Shown here one piece after another: positions 8,505-16,967 of a stretch of 64,000 nucleotides of DNA. The stretch lies in NCBI GenBank assembly GCA_026168605.1, contig JAPFDX010000034.1, positions 76,887 through 140,886 on the forward strand, in the 5' to 3' direction. Under the pieces are notes generated by a model, which was given only the letters and a program-made list of their open reading frames with translations, ran no database searches and was not told the DNA's origin. This DNA is from Roseburia sp. Its GTDB lineage: Bacteria > Bacillota > Clostridia > Lachnospirales > Lachnospiraceae. Each line of letters starts with the position of its first letter. Position 1 is the stretch's first letter. Both the position numbers and the translations under genes were made by a program.

Positions 8505-9512
8505 CTATACCAAGCGGAAAAACAGTGAGAACGTCGTTCCGCCCTCATCCGAACTCACTTTGATATATCCGTTTTGTTTACTGATAATATCGCGGGTGAG
8601 GTACAGCCCTATCCCCACGCCGTCAATGCCGGACGAATATTTTCCTCTGTAAAACCTGCCAAATATCTTGGGCTGCTCCTCCTCCGGTATCCCGATGCCG
8701 TTGTCGGTAACATCAAGCCGCAGATAGGAGGGATATTCTGTAATGCCAAGGCGCACCATCCCGCCGTTTTGCGTGTATTTCACTGCATTATCCAGCACAT
8801 TTGTAATGGCTTCCGCCGTCCAGTTCACATCCAAAAACACCTTGTAATCCCGTTCACATTCGAACAAGATCGTAATATCCTTTGCTTTTGCCTTTGCGCA
8901 GACTGCTTTTACCGCCTGCAGGATCATATCGTTTAAACTGCACTCCCGGGGCTTTAACGCGATGATCCCGCTTTCCAGACGCGACATTTTCACCAGACTG
9001 TTGACTAAGAAGGTCAGCTTTTCCAGAGACGCCTGCAAAATGGCGATATATTCTCTGCGCTCCTCCTCCGACAAACTGTCATCATCGAGCAGTTGCACAA
9101 AGGTGTTCGCCGACGCAACGGGCGTTTTGATCTGATGGGAAATATCCGAGATCAGGGATTTGATCTGCTGCTTTTCCTTTTCCAGCATCCTGTTCTGCCG
9201 GAGCAGGATCGCGCGCAGCTTCAAAAGCTGGTGCTGCAGACGGGAGGTCAGGGTATCTTCCAGTTCAGAGAAAATATGTACTTCCTGGCTGCCCACCAGC
9301 TCTTCGATCAGAAAGGCGAGCTGCTCGAGCATATCGTCCATGTAGCGGTTATGCAGGTGATCCAGCAGGAGAAACACACAAAACAGCAGGATGACAAGTC
9401 CTGCCTTCACATAAATGCCGTCCTGCACAAAGAGCATCTCTGCGATAAGTAAAATTACAAGGAGCGCTTCCAGAGCGATCAGGAGCGCCCGGATCTGTTT
9501 CAAATGCTTCAT
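8505..9512 (-). CDS. Sensor histidine kinase of the exporter-linked two-component system
   Basis: 335 residues. Two close TM helices (about 8-28 and 34-52) with almost no extracellular loop place it in the intramembrane-sensing type, which usually takes its signal from a partner ABC transporter. HisKA domain with SDISHQIKTPVA (phospho-acceptor His126), N box NVLDNAVKYT (Asn242), G1 DNGIGIP (270-276) and G2 GVGIGLYL (298-305) are intact. GGAGA precedes the ATG, which lies 2 nt after the regulator stop. Last gene of the four-gene operon. Confidence 0.92.
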   Translation of the reverse strand: MKHLKQIRALLIALEALLVILLIAEMLFVQDGIYVKAGLVILLFCVFLLLDHLHNRYMDDMLEQLAFLIEELVGSQEVHIFSELEDTLTSRLQHQLLKLRAILLRQNRMLEKEKQQIKSLISDISHQIKTPVASANTFVQLLDDDSLSEEERREYIAILQASLEKLTFLVNSLVKMSRLESGIIALKPRECSLNDMILQAVKAVCAKAKAKDITILFECERDYKVFLDVNWTAEAITNVLDNAVKYTQNGGMVRLGITEYPSYLRLDVTDNGIGIPEEEQPKIFGRFYRGKYSSGIDGVGIGLYLTRDIISKQNGYIKVSSDEGGTTFSLFFRLV

Positions 9513-9514
9513 GT

Positions 9515-10180
9515 CTATTCTCCAAAGGTGTATCCGATACCGAAAACCGTAATAATGTATTTCTGGTCATTGTCGCCTAGTTTTTGCCGCAGCCGTTTGA
9601 TATGCACGCGCAGGGTATTGTCGTCAATAAAATTTCCATCGATATCCCACAACTTTTCCATAAGCACCGCCTTTGTGACAACCGTTCCCTTCTGCCGGAT
9701 CAGATAGCACAGCAGTCTGTATTCGGTTGCGGTGAGATGGATCTCCTCGCCCCGCAAAAACACAAGGCATTTTGCGGTGTCTATCTCCAGATCTCTGTAC
9801 TGTATCCTCGTTTGATCCACGATCGTTCTCTTTAAGACCGCTGTTACCTTTTTGCGCAGAACATCCAGAGAAAACGGCTTGGATACATAGTCGTCGCAGC
9901 CGGCGTCAAAGCCGTTTAACATATCCCCCTCCGTATCATTTGCCGTCAAAAACAGCACCGGGAACTGGGAAGTCTGTCTGATCTTTTTACAAAAATTCAT
10001 GCCGTTCCCGTCGGGCAGGTTGATGTCAAGCAGAAACAGATCATACTTTTTCTCCGCGTATCTCTGCAACGCCTCCACATACCCGTAAGCCGTTGTGACG
10101 CGATGTCCGTCTTTTTCCAGTGCGATCGAGATACCTTTGCTTAAAATGGTATCGTCCTCCAGCAAAAAAATATCCGCCAT
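9515..10180 (-). CDS. OmpR-family response regulator
   Basis: 221 residues, starting at the ATG with AAGGTGG 8 nt upstream (an in-frame GTG four codons earlier is part of that site). Receiver domain with acidic pair ED at 8-9, phospho-acceptor Asp52 (LLDINLPDG) and switch Lys in the VSKPF motif; C-terminal winged helix with LTATEYRLLCYL and DDNTLRVHIKRLRQKLG. The partner kinase is immediately downstream. Its probable target is the operon's own promoter, where two identical 9-nt direct repeats with 11-bp spacing lie over the -35 region. Confidence 0.94.
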   Translation of the reverse strand: MADIFLLEDDTILSKGISIALEKDGHRVTTAYGYVEALQRYAEKKYDLFLLDINLPDGNGMNFCKKIRQTSQFPVLFLTANDTEGDMLNGFDAGCDDYVSKPFSLDVLRKKVTAVLKRTIVDQTRIQYRDLEIDTAKCLVFLRGEEIHLTATEYRLLCYLIRQKGTVVTKAVLMEKLWDIDGNFIDDNTLRVHIKRLRQKLGDNDQKYIITVFGIGYTFGE

Positions 10181-10211
10181 CTTAAAAACCACCTTGTCCT
10201 ATCACAGATTT

Positions 10212-10241
10212 ACAGGGCAGAAGCTAAAATATCTGCCCTGT
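10212..10241. repeat. Inverted repeat between permease and regulator genes
   Basis: A perfect 10-bp inverted repeat, ACAGGGCAGA (10212-10221) and TCTGCCCTGT (10232-10241), with a 10-nt A/T loop. No T run follows on either strand, so it is probably not a simple terminator. It lies in the 71-nt gap between the exporter genes and the two-component genes, where an RNA hairpin could protect a processed end or lower downstream expression. Confidence 0.75.
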
Positions 10242-10251
10242 GTATCAAAAA

Positions 10252-12813
10252 CTAATCTCCCAGATCATGCAGGCGCTCGATCACCGTTTCTTTTGAGATC
10301 AGCCGGTAAACCACAGCCGGAACACTCAGGCATATCACAAAAATGATCAGGATCAGGCATATCACAAGCGCCACCGGATACTCAAATTTTGCATAGTCGG
10401 CAAGATGCGGAACAGCGTCTGCGACAAGCATCAGGAACACATTTCCAAGCGTCATGATCAGCAACGTGGAGACAAGGGCGTACACGCCACCCTCTAAAAC
10501 CAGCATTTTTCCGATCTGCCTCTTCGACGTTCCAATGCTTTCCATCACTGCAAATTCATTTTTTCTGGCGATCACGCTTGTCAGCATCACATTCACAAAA
10601 TTGATCAAACCCGTCATGATCAGCAGCACCGCCGCGCCGTTTCCGATCAGATTCATCGAATAATTGGTCTGGTTAAATTTTTCTAATTCTGACACCACAC
10701 TCTTATATTCCCACTCTTTTTTTGTGAGCGTTTCATTGAGCGCAAGCAGCTTCCGGTGCACCGTCTGTAACTGGCTGTCATCTTCCACATCCACGCCGAT
10801 CTGATAGATATACGGCGTCTCTGTCAGCTTTTTCATGCCGGCTTCACTCACATAGATGACGTCCGGAACAACGCCGATAAATTTACGGCGTCCCATGTCA
10901 AATCTTTTTCCAAACTCCTCATAATCGCGGTAACACAAAGCGCCGCCAACCACAAAATCGAGTTCCTGACTGCCTTGGCTGTCCGCCTTCAGATTTAATG
11001 TTTTTCCAACCAGCGTCCGGTTTGGCGCATAGTATTCCGTATCCGTTCCCAGCAGGATGATGTCCCCGCGCCGGAACGCTTCCAGATCAACCGGAGTGTC
11101 ATAACAAATAGTATTATACTTTTCTATGTAGCTTTCATCAAGAGTGGAAACATAACAGCCGTACTCTCCCTCCTCCGAGAATGCTTTTAATTCCTCCACC
11201 ATCTGCTCATAGGATTTTCCCTGGGAAGAATAGTAACCGTCCGCATAGGCAAGCTCCATAAATTGTTCAAACAACTGTTCATCAAACCGGATCTCTGCCC
11301 AGATGCTTTTCCTGACCTCGATATCCCCAACTCCCGGAATCCCGGAAATCTGTTCCACAAACTGCCCGTCAAACTGCGGCACTTCCTTTTCTGTCAGTTC
11401 TGGCTGCTGGAATTGCACATCCGTATACTGGAAATCATAGTCCGTATATTTCTTCACATAGTTTTCTCCGCTCATGCTGCCCAGCACGCCATTTACACCG
11501 AGGATCGTTACCGTTCCCATGAAAAGGGACAGAAACACGAGGATTGCCCGTTTTTTATCCCGAAAAACATTGTGGTATGCCATCACCGGAAGCTTTCCAC
11601 CGTTGGTGGAATTTCTACTTTTCGCCTTTTGGGCGGCAAAATTCTGATACCGGAGCGCTTCTACCGGCGAGATCCTTCCCGCAACTTTCGCGGGCGCGTT
11701 GCACGCAACCCAGACGGTAAGGGCAGAAAAGATCACCGACAACAGAAAGATACCCGGATGAAAGAACATCACAGCGTCCACGACCGACTTCCCCGAGTCA
11801 AACGCCTCCTTTAGGATATACGGGATCAGACCAAAGGAAACCGCTGCCGCCAGGATCATGCCAACCGGTATCCCGATACAGCCAAACGTTACAGCCTGCC
11901 TCTTCACCAGCGATCTTATCTGCTTTTCCGTTGTTCCCAGCGTTTTTATCAGTCCATAAAAGCGGGTGTCCCTGGAGATGGAAATATACAAAACATTATA
12001 GATCAACAGGTAGCCGCTGCCTATGATAAATAAAACCAGGAGAACCATCATCACATAGAGCGAACCGCTGGAGGATTTCATCGCAACCGCCCCCTGAAAG
12101 GACTGGCCTTCATTTAACGGAATATCATTTTGTATGCGGAGAAAATCATTTCCCGGGTCTTTCAGGGATAACGAAAGCGCTCCGCTGTTTTGCAGGGTAT
12201 ACCCGTTTTCTTTGCAGTAGCTCTCTGACAAAAATGCCATGCCGTTTCCCGTGTAGGATCGAAACCATCCGCTCAATATGAATGTCTCTTCCTGCTCTCC
12301 GTCCTTTCCCTGCCAGGTCAGCGGTATCTCCATGTCAGACCTGGGCTCCCGGATACCAAGCTGCAAAAGAGCATCCTCCGACAACATGATTTCCTTTTCA
12401 TTCGCCGGGTAGCTGCCGTTGATATTGCTGATCGCCTCTTTATAATGCTCCTCCCACTCTGTTTCATCATAACACTGTATCGCGATCGCAAGCTCACGTC
12501 CGGCTTCGTTTTTCCCGATAACATCCCCTATCCTGTACTGTATTCCGATCGCATCCACATAATCCAGGGAACGGATCTCCTTTTCCTGCTCCGGCGTCGG
12601 CAGGGCGAGCGATACGTCTGCACCGGAACCGACAGCCCGCACCTCCATCAGCTTCATATTTTCCTGATAATTGATGCCCAGACTAAAGACGGATGTGATC
12701 ATAAAGGTGGTGAGGGCAACCGCCAGAACAGCAAAGATATTGCGGATCCGGTTCGCCCTCATCATTCCTTTTTCCACACGTCTGAGCACCTCCCTATTTC
12801 GATTATCGTGCAT
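10252..12813 (-). CDS. FtsX-type ABC transporter permease (large extracellular domain)
   Basis: 853 residues. The start overlaps the stop of the ATPase gene by 11 nt (ATGCACGATAA) and has GGGAGG 8 nt upstream; the longer frame to 12849 is an artefact. One TM helix near 32-53, a long exported domain to about 240, an FtsX domain with three TM helices (about 255-400), a second exported domain (about 430-720) and a final FtsX three-helix set with the motif FAVMESIGTSKRQIGKML. This is the permease form found with intramembrane-sensing kinases and usually linked to peptide-antibiotic response or lipoprotein/peptide export. The substrate is not predictable. Confidence 0.9.
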   Translation of the reverse strand: MHDNRNREVLRRVEKGMMRANRIRNIFAVLAVALTTFMITSVFSLGINYQENMKLMEVRAVGSGADVSLALPTPEQEKEIRSLDYVDAIGIQYRIGDVIGKNEAGRELAIAIQCYDETEWEEHYKEAISNINGSYPANEKEIMLSEDALLQLGIREPRSDMEIPLTWQGKDGEQEETFILSGWFRSYTGNGMAFLSESYCKENGYTLQNSGALSLSLKDPGNDFLRIQNDIPLNEGQSFQGAVAMKSSSGSLYVMMVLLVLFIIGSGYLLIYNVLYISISRDTRFYGLIKTLGTTEKQIRSLVKRQAVTFGCIGIPVGMILAAAVSFGLIPYILKEAFDSGKSVVDAVMFFHPGIFLLSVIFSALTVWVACNAPAKVAGRISPVEALRYQNFAAQKAKSRNSTNGGKLPVMAYHNVFRDKKRAILVFLSLFMGTVTILGVNGVLGSMSGENYVKKYTDYDFQYTDVQFQQPELTEKEVPQFDGQFVEQISGIPGVGDIEVRKSIWAEIRFDEQLFEQFMELAYADGYYSSQGKSYEQMVEELKAFSEEGEYGCYVSTLDESYIEKYNTICYDTPVDLEAFRRGDIILLGTDTEYYAPNRTLVGKTLNLKADSQGSQELDFVVGGALCYRDYEEFGKRFDMGRRKFIGVVPDVIYVSEAGMKKLTETPYIYQIGVDVEDDSQLQTVHRKLLALNETLTKKEWEYKSVVSELEKFNQTNYSMNLIGNGAAVLLIMTGLINFVNVMLTSVIARKNEFAVMESIGTSKRQIGKMLVLEGGVYALVSTLLIMTLGNVFLMLVADAVPHLADYAKFEYPVALVICLILIIFVICLSVPAVVYRLISKETVIERLHDLGD

Positions 12814-13489
12814 AGCCCACACCTCCCGAAACAACCTTACCATCTTCAATGCGGATCACGCGGTCTGCCATCTGGGCGATCTCTTCATTGTGCGTGATCA
12901 TGATCGTCGTCTGGTTAAATTCCCTGCTGATCGACTGCATCAGCAAAATAACATCCATGCTTGTCTTGGAATCGAGGTTTCCCGTCGGCTCGTCCGCCAG
13001 AATGATCGCCGGCTTTGTCGCAAGCGCCCTTGCGATCGCCACGCGCTGCTGCTGTCCGCCGGAAAGGTTATTCGGCATATTTTTCAGCTTGCGCTCCAGA
13101 CCCAGGCTATGTACAATCTGTCTCACAAAATTTTTATCCACCCTGCTGCCGTCGATCTCGATGGGATAGACGATATTTTCATACACATTCAGAATAGGAA
13201 GCAGATTATAATTCTGGAAAACAAAACCGACATTCCTGCGCCTGAACACCGTCAGCTCTTCATCCTGCATTTTCATAAGCGCCTTTCCACGGACGATCAC
13301 ACCGCCGGAGGTGGGGCGGTCCAGACCGCCGATCATATTGAGCAACGTCGATTTTCCGCTTCCCGACGTCCCGACGATCGCCACAAATTCCCCCTCCTCC
13401 ACCGAAATGGATACGCCGTCCAAAGCGCGGACCTCATTCTCCCCCTTGCCGTATATTTTCTTCAAATTCTTTGTCTCAAGTATCGCCAT
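12803..13489 (-). CDS. ABC transporter ATP-binding protein (MacB/LolD type)
   Basis: 228 residues. Walker A GTSGSGKST, Q-loop FVFQNYNLLP, signature LSGGQQQRVAIARAL and Walker B IILADEPTGNLD are all canonical for the MacB/LolD/FtsE group, which pairs with FtsX permeases. AAGGAG lies 9 nt before the ATG. First gene of the operon ATPase-permease-regulator-kinase. The paired direct repeats at 13536-13555 lie in its promoter. Confidence 0.95.
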   Translation of the reverse strand: MAILETKNLKKIYGKGENEVRALDGVSISVEEGEFVAIVGTSGSGKSTLLNMIGGLDRPTSGGVIVRGKALMKMQDEELTVFRRRNVGFVFQNYNLLPILNVYENIVYPIEIDGSRVDKNFVRQIVHSLGLERKLKNMPNNLSGGQQQRVAIARALATKPAIILADEPTGNLDSKTSMDVILLMQSISREFNQTTIMITHNEEIAQMADRVIRIEDGKVVSGGVGYAR

Positions 13490-13535
13490 AATCAGAATCT
13501 CCTTATATCTTTTTATGATTTTAGGATAACATTCA

Positions 13536-13555
13536 CTTCTTACAATCTTCTTACA
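13536..13555 (-). promoter_or_regulatory. Tandem direct repeat, probable binding site of the operon's OmpR-type regulator, with promoter
   Basis: The 9-mer CTTCTTACA occurs twice exactly (13536-13544 and 13547-13555), 11 bp apart, one helical turn, the geometry used by OmpR-family dimers. In transcription direction the second copy (TGTAAGAAG) supplies TTGTAA as a -35 box 16 nt before TAAAAT (plus about 13518-13523). An activated promoter with the site over the -35 fits autoregulation of the exporter operon. Confidence 0.6.
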
Positions 13556-13605
13556 GCCGCACGCAATATTTTTCTTCTGCCCGAAACAAAGATTTCCGGT
13601 AACGC

Positions 13606-13635
13606 AAAACGCAGCCGGTCAACTGACCGACTGCG
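13606..13635 (-). terminator. Terminator downstream of prfA
   Basis: CGCAG-C-CGGTCA pairs with TGACCG-A-CTGCG around a 2-nt top (one internal mismatch), followed in the minus direction by TTTT. It lies just after the prfA stop and separates prfA from the exporter operon promoter. Confidence 0.7.
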
Positions 13636-13657
13636 CTGTACAGGGTACTATATTTAT

Positions 13658-14731
13658 CTAATCCTCATTCATCTTCGCCAGCTTCGCCGCCTGGTCTGCC
13701 GCAATACACGCGTCGATGATCTCCTGAATATCGCCGTTCATGATCTTATCCAGCTTATACAGCGTCAGGTTGATCCTGTGATCCGTCACGCGCCCCTGCG
13801 GAAAATTGTAGGTGCGGATCTTCTCGGAGCGGTCTCCCGTACCGATCTGGCTTCTGCGCGCCTCCGCCTCAGCGTCGTGCGCCTTCTGGCACTCCATGTC
13901 ATACAGCTTCGCGCGCAGCAGGGCAAACGCCTTCGCCTTGTTCTGAAGCTGGGACTTCTCAGTCTGGCTGTACACGACGATACCCGTCGGATAATGCGTC
14001 AGGCGCACTGCGGAGTCCGTCGTGTTGACACACTGACCTCCGTTGCCGGACGCACGCATCACGTCGATGCGGATATCCTTCTCGTCAATCTCAACCTCGA
14101 CCTCCTCCGCCTCCGGCATCACCGCCACGCTGATCGTGGAGGTATGGATACGCCCGCCGGACTCCGTCTCCGGCACGCGCTGTACACGGTGTACGCCGGA
14201 CTCATATTTCATCACGGAATACGCGCCCGTTCCGTTGATCATAAACGATACGCTCTTCATGCCGCCGATGCCCGTCTCATCGACCTCCATCAGCTCGGTC
14301 TTCCAGTTTTTGCTCTCCGCGTAATGCTGGTACATACGGTAAATTTCCGCCGCAAAAAGCGCTGCCTCGTCGCCGCCCGCACCCGCGCGGATCTCCACGA
14401 TCACATTCTTGTCATCGTTTGGATCCTTCGGAAGAAGCAGGATCTTAAGCTCCTTCTCAAGCTCCTCGACACGGTTCTTCGCATCGCTTAATTCCTCTTT
14501 TGCCAGCTCACGCATCTCCTCGTCGGACTCCTCCTCCAGCATCGCAAGGGAATCCTCGATATTCTGCTTACACTGCTTGTACTCCTTATACGCCTCAACG
14601 ATCGGGCTCAAATCGCTCTGCTCCTTCATCAGCCTGCGGAAACGCTCCGGATTGTTCGCCACATCCGGCTCGCTCAGCTCGCTCATCAGCTCCTCAAAAC
14701 GAATGATCAAATCTTCCAACTTATCAAACAT
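13658..14731 (-). CDS. prfA: Peptide chain release factor 1
   Basis: 357 residues, starting at the second ATG (MFDKLEDL) with GAGAGG 7 nt upstream. RF1 recognises UAA and UAG and releases the nascent chain. The catalytic GGQ loop is present ([20 protein letters not shown]) and the decoding-domain region around [19 protein letters not shown] fits RF1. It follows prmC, whose product methylates the GGQ glutamine, so enzyme and substrate are encoded together. Confidence 0.97.
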   Translation of the reverse strand: MFDKLEDLIIRFEELMSELSEPDVANNPERFRRLMKEQSDLSPIVEAYKEYKQCKQNIEDSLAMLEEESDEEMRELAKEELSDAKNRVEELEKELKILLLPKDPNDDKNVIVEIRAGAGGDEAALFAAEIYRMYQHYAESKNWKTELMEVDETGIGGMKSVSFMINGTGAYSVMKYESGVHRVQRVPETESGGRIHTSTISVAVMPEAEEVEVEIDEKDIRIDVMRASGNGGQCVNTTDSAVRLTHYPTGIVVYSQTEKSQLQNKAKAFALLRAKLYDMECQKAHDAEAEARRSQIGTGDRSEKIRTYNFPQGRVTDHRINLTLYKLDKIMNGDIQEIIDACIAADQAAKLAKMNED

Positions 14732-14770
14732 AATCATACCTCTCTTTTTCTCTCTGCCGCACGTCCCATC

Positions 14771-15601
14771 TCACTGCCACACTGCGCTGACCACCCTGTC
14801 GTTGCGCGCAAGATCCCTGATCACACGGACCTCCGTAAATCCGGCGTCCGCAAGCAGCGATGAAACCGCAGCCCCCTGGTCATATCCGATCTCAAGCAGC
14901 AGCCGTCCCCCGGACGTCAGATAGTCCTTCGCCCCAGACGCGATCTCCCGGTAGAAAAAAAGCCCGTCCTCCTTGCCGTCGAGTGCCTCCTGCGGTTCAA
15001 ACAACTGCACCTCCGGCATCAGCTTTAAAATCTCTGCCGACGCGATGTACGGCGGATTCGACACGATCACATCGTAGACACCCGCCACACGGTCAAACAG
15101 ATCGCTCTGCTCAAACATCACCTGAACGTCATTTAGCTTCGCATTCTCCCGCGCCACATTCAGCGCCTGCTTGGAAATGTCCGTCGCACAGCCATCCACC
15201 CCCGGCACGCTGTGCAGGATACTGATGATGATACAGCCCGAACCGGTGCACAGATCCAGCACCTTCATTCCCGGCTGCACCACTTTCAATGCTTCCTCCA
15301 CCAGAGTCTCCGTGTCCTGCCTTGGGATCAGCACGCTGGAATTCACTTTAAACTTAAGCCCCATAAACTCTGTCTCACCGACGATATACTGAAGCGGCAC
15401 GTGCTCCGCCCGCTTTTTCAGCGCGATCTCATACTCATCAAACTCGTCCTGCGGCACTTCCTCCTCCATGTGCAGATAGTAAAAGCTGCGCTCCATCCTG
15501 CACGCCGCAGAGAGAAGCAGCCATGCATCCGTCTTTGCGTCTGCGATGTCCCGCTCCGCCAGGATCCGCTCTCCGAGATTTAATGCTTCCCGATATGTCA
15601 T
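14771..15601 (-). CDS. prmC: Release factor glutamine N5-methyltransferase
   Basis: 276 residues. N-terminal helical substrate domain, then a Rossmann domain with VLDLCTGSGCIIISI (SAM motif I) and the catalytic NPPY motif (IVSNPPYIAS). It methylates the GGQ glutamine of release factors. GAGG is only 4 nt from the ATG, so translation may be partly coupled to the DUF1385 gene ending 6 nt upstream. The start and length fit the family. Confidence 0.95.
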   Translation of the reverse strand: MTYREALNLGERILAERDIADAKTDAWLLLSAACRMERSFYYLHMEEEVPQDEFDEYEIALKKRAEHVPLQYIVGETEFMGLKFKVNSSVLIPRQDTETLVEEALKVVQPGMKVLDLCTGSGCIIISILHSVPGVDGCATDISKQALNVARENAKLNDVQVMFEQSDLFDRVAGVYDVIVSNPPYIASAEILKLMPEVQLFEPQEALDGKEDGLFFYREIASGAKDYLTSGGRLLLEIGYDQGAAVSSLLADAGFTEVRVIRDLARNDRVVSAVWQ

Positions 15602-15607
15602 ACTGCC

Positions 15608-16522
15608 TCATGCCCTTCCTTCACGAATCTCATTGATGTAAGAACGCCAGTCAAACACTGCCTCCACAGACGCGATACCGACCTCGATCATCGCGTCGTC
15701 CGGCTCTTTTGTCGTCAGATGCTGCAGCCACATACCGGGTCTGCTCAAAAAATTGACAAGCGCGCTGTCGCTCCGACCCGCAAGGCGGATAAACTCGTAG
15801 GAAACCCCTGCGATCACCGGAATGAGCAACAGCCGCAACAACAGCCGCAAAACGCCGTTGTCCACGCGGATAAACATAAAAAATACGATGCTGACCAGCA
15901 TGACGATCAGAAGAAAACTTGTCCCACAGCGCTTGTGTTCCTTGGAACTCCCGCGCACATTCTCAACCGTCAGTTCCAGACCGTGTTCGATGCAGTTGAT
16001 GCATTTGTGTTCTGCGCCGTGATACATATATACGCGCCGGATGTCAGGCATCAGCGAGATCGCCCCGACATATCCGATAAAGATCGCCAGACGGATCACG
16101 CCCTCGATCAGGGCGAGCAGCATCTGTGACGTCACGAACCGCTCAAAAAACAGCGACAGAAAATACGGAAGCACCATAAAAATGGCAACCGCGAGCACGA
16201 CCGAAAGCGCGACCGTCCCGCCCATCATAATGTCATCCTGCCGCTTTTTCTGCGGCGTATCCTCTGTCTTTTCCTCCTCCTCAAAAAAAGAGGCGGAAAA
16301 CATCAGCGTTTTCATTCCCAGCACGAGGGAATCTATAAAATTGAACACACCGCGTATCACCGGTATATTCTTTATCTTCTTACTTATCTTAAGACCGCCG
16401 TACTTCGCGGTCTCCACCACAATCTCTCCGTCAGGCTTGCGCACGGCAACGGCGTAATCGTCCTGATTCTTCATCATCACGCCCTCCATGACAGCCTGCC
16501 CGCCTATTCCCGAATATCTCAT
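15608..16522 (-). CDS. DUF1385 membrane protein (YqhQ-like)
   Basis: 304 residues. The N-terminal signature RYSGIGGQAVMEGVMMK is diagnostic for DUF1385. TM helices at about 108-130, 140-160 and 215-250 flank the second conserved block YHGAEHKCINCIEHG and RCGTSFLL, rich in His and Cys and probably metal-binding. In Clostridia this gene is regularly found beside prmC, prfA and rpmE, as here, but its role is not established. The ribosome site is weak. Confidence 0.92.
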   Translation of the reverse strand: MRYSGIGGQAVMEGVMMKNQDDYAVAVRKPDGEIVVETAKYGGLKISKKIKNIPVIRGVFNFIDSLVLGMKTLMFSASFFEEEEKTEDTPQKKRQDDIMMGGTVALSVVLAVAIFMVLPYFLSLFFERFVTSQMLLALIEGVIRLAIFIGYVGAISLMPDIRRVYMYHGAEHKCINCIEHGLELTVENVRGSSKEHKRCGTSFLLIVMLVSIVFFMFIRVDNGVLRLLLRLLLIPVIAGVSYEFIRLAGRSDSALVNFLSRPGMWLQHLTTKEPDDAMIEVGIASVEAVFDWRSYINEIREGRA

Positions 16523-16553
16523 ATGTCTCTGCCCAAAATAGATCCCTGATTTT

Positions 16554-16584
16554 AAAAAGGTTGAGATTATAAAACCTCAACCTT
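16554..16584 (-). terminator. Terminator downstream of rpmE
   Basis: AAGGTTGAG and CTCAACCTT form a 9-bp stem with a short A/T loop, followed in the minus direction by TTTTTAAA. It lies 20 nt after the rpmE stop and ends the rpmE transcript before the DUF1385 gene. Confidence 0.85.
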
Positions 16585-16603
16585 ATCTGTAACCGTTCTT
16601 AAC

Positions 16604-16807
16604 TTACTGCTGAACACCATATTTCTTATTGAACTTGTCAATACGTCCACGAGCCTGAGCAGATTTCTGCTGGCCTGTGTAGAATGGATGGCACTTGGAG
16701 CAGATTTCAACGTGGATGTCTTCCTTTGTTGAACCTGTAACAAATGTATTGCCACAGTTACATGTAACAGTTGCCTGATGGTAATCTGGATGGATTCCTT
16801 CTCTCAT
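16604..16807 (-). CDS. rpmE: 50S ribosomal protein L31, zinc-binding (C+) form
   Basis: 67 residues from the ATG with AAGAGGTG 6 nt upstream. The four zinc-ligand cysteines are present (TCNCGNTF and [10 protein letters not shown]), so this is the zinc-containing L31 rather than the zinc-free paralogue made under zinc starvation. The typical C-terminus [13 protein letters not shown] follows. It has its own promoter just after the rho stop and an unusually long leader of about 120 nt, where L31 leader RNAs are known in Firmicutes. Confidence 0.97.
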   Translation of the reverse strand: MREGIHPDYHQATVTCNCGNTFVTGSTKEDIHVEICSKCHPFYTGQQKSAQARGRIDKFNKKYGVQQ

Positions 16808-16932
16808 AATCTTCACCTCTTTATAATCTTATCGTTATTATGATCCAACTGTTCCTGATCTCTTTGTACCCGTATACCCGATTCGCATATGATACTTACT
16901 GCAAGAGACAGTCCCGAATAAACAGCGTTGTT

Positions 16933-16961
16933 ATTGTACCATAGGATTTCCGGGAAATCAA
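16933..16961 (-). promoter_or_regulatory. Sigma-A promoter of rpmE
   Basis: In transcription direction TTGATT (16961-16956), exactly 17 nt, then TACAAT (16938-16933). The -35 box starts 7 nt after the rho stop codon, so rpmE has its own promoter. The roughly 120-nt leader contains a related pair, GGGTATAC and GGGTAC. Confidence 0.8.
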
Positions 16962-16967
16962 GTGTTT

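Noticed and set aside
12671-14491. 606-codon plus-strand frame
   Set aside because: Lies wholly opposite the exporter ATPase, prfA and neighbouring genes, which have full motifs; it is rich in His/Arg/Leu as antisense frames of these genes usually are.
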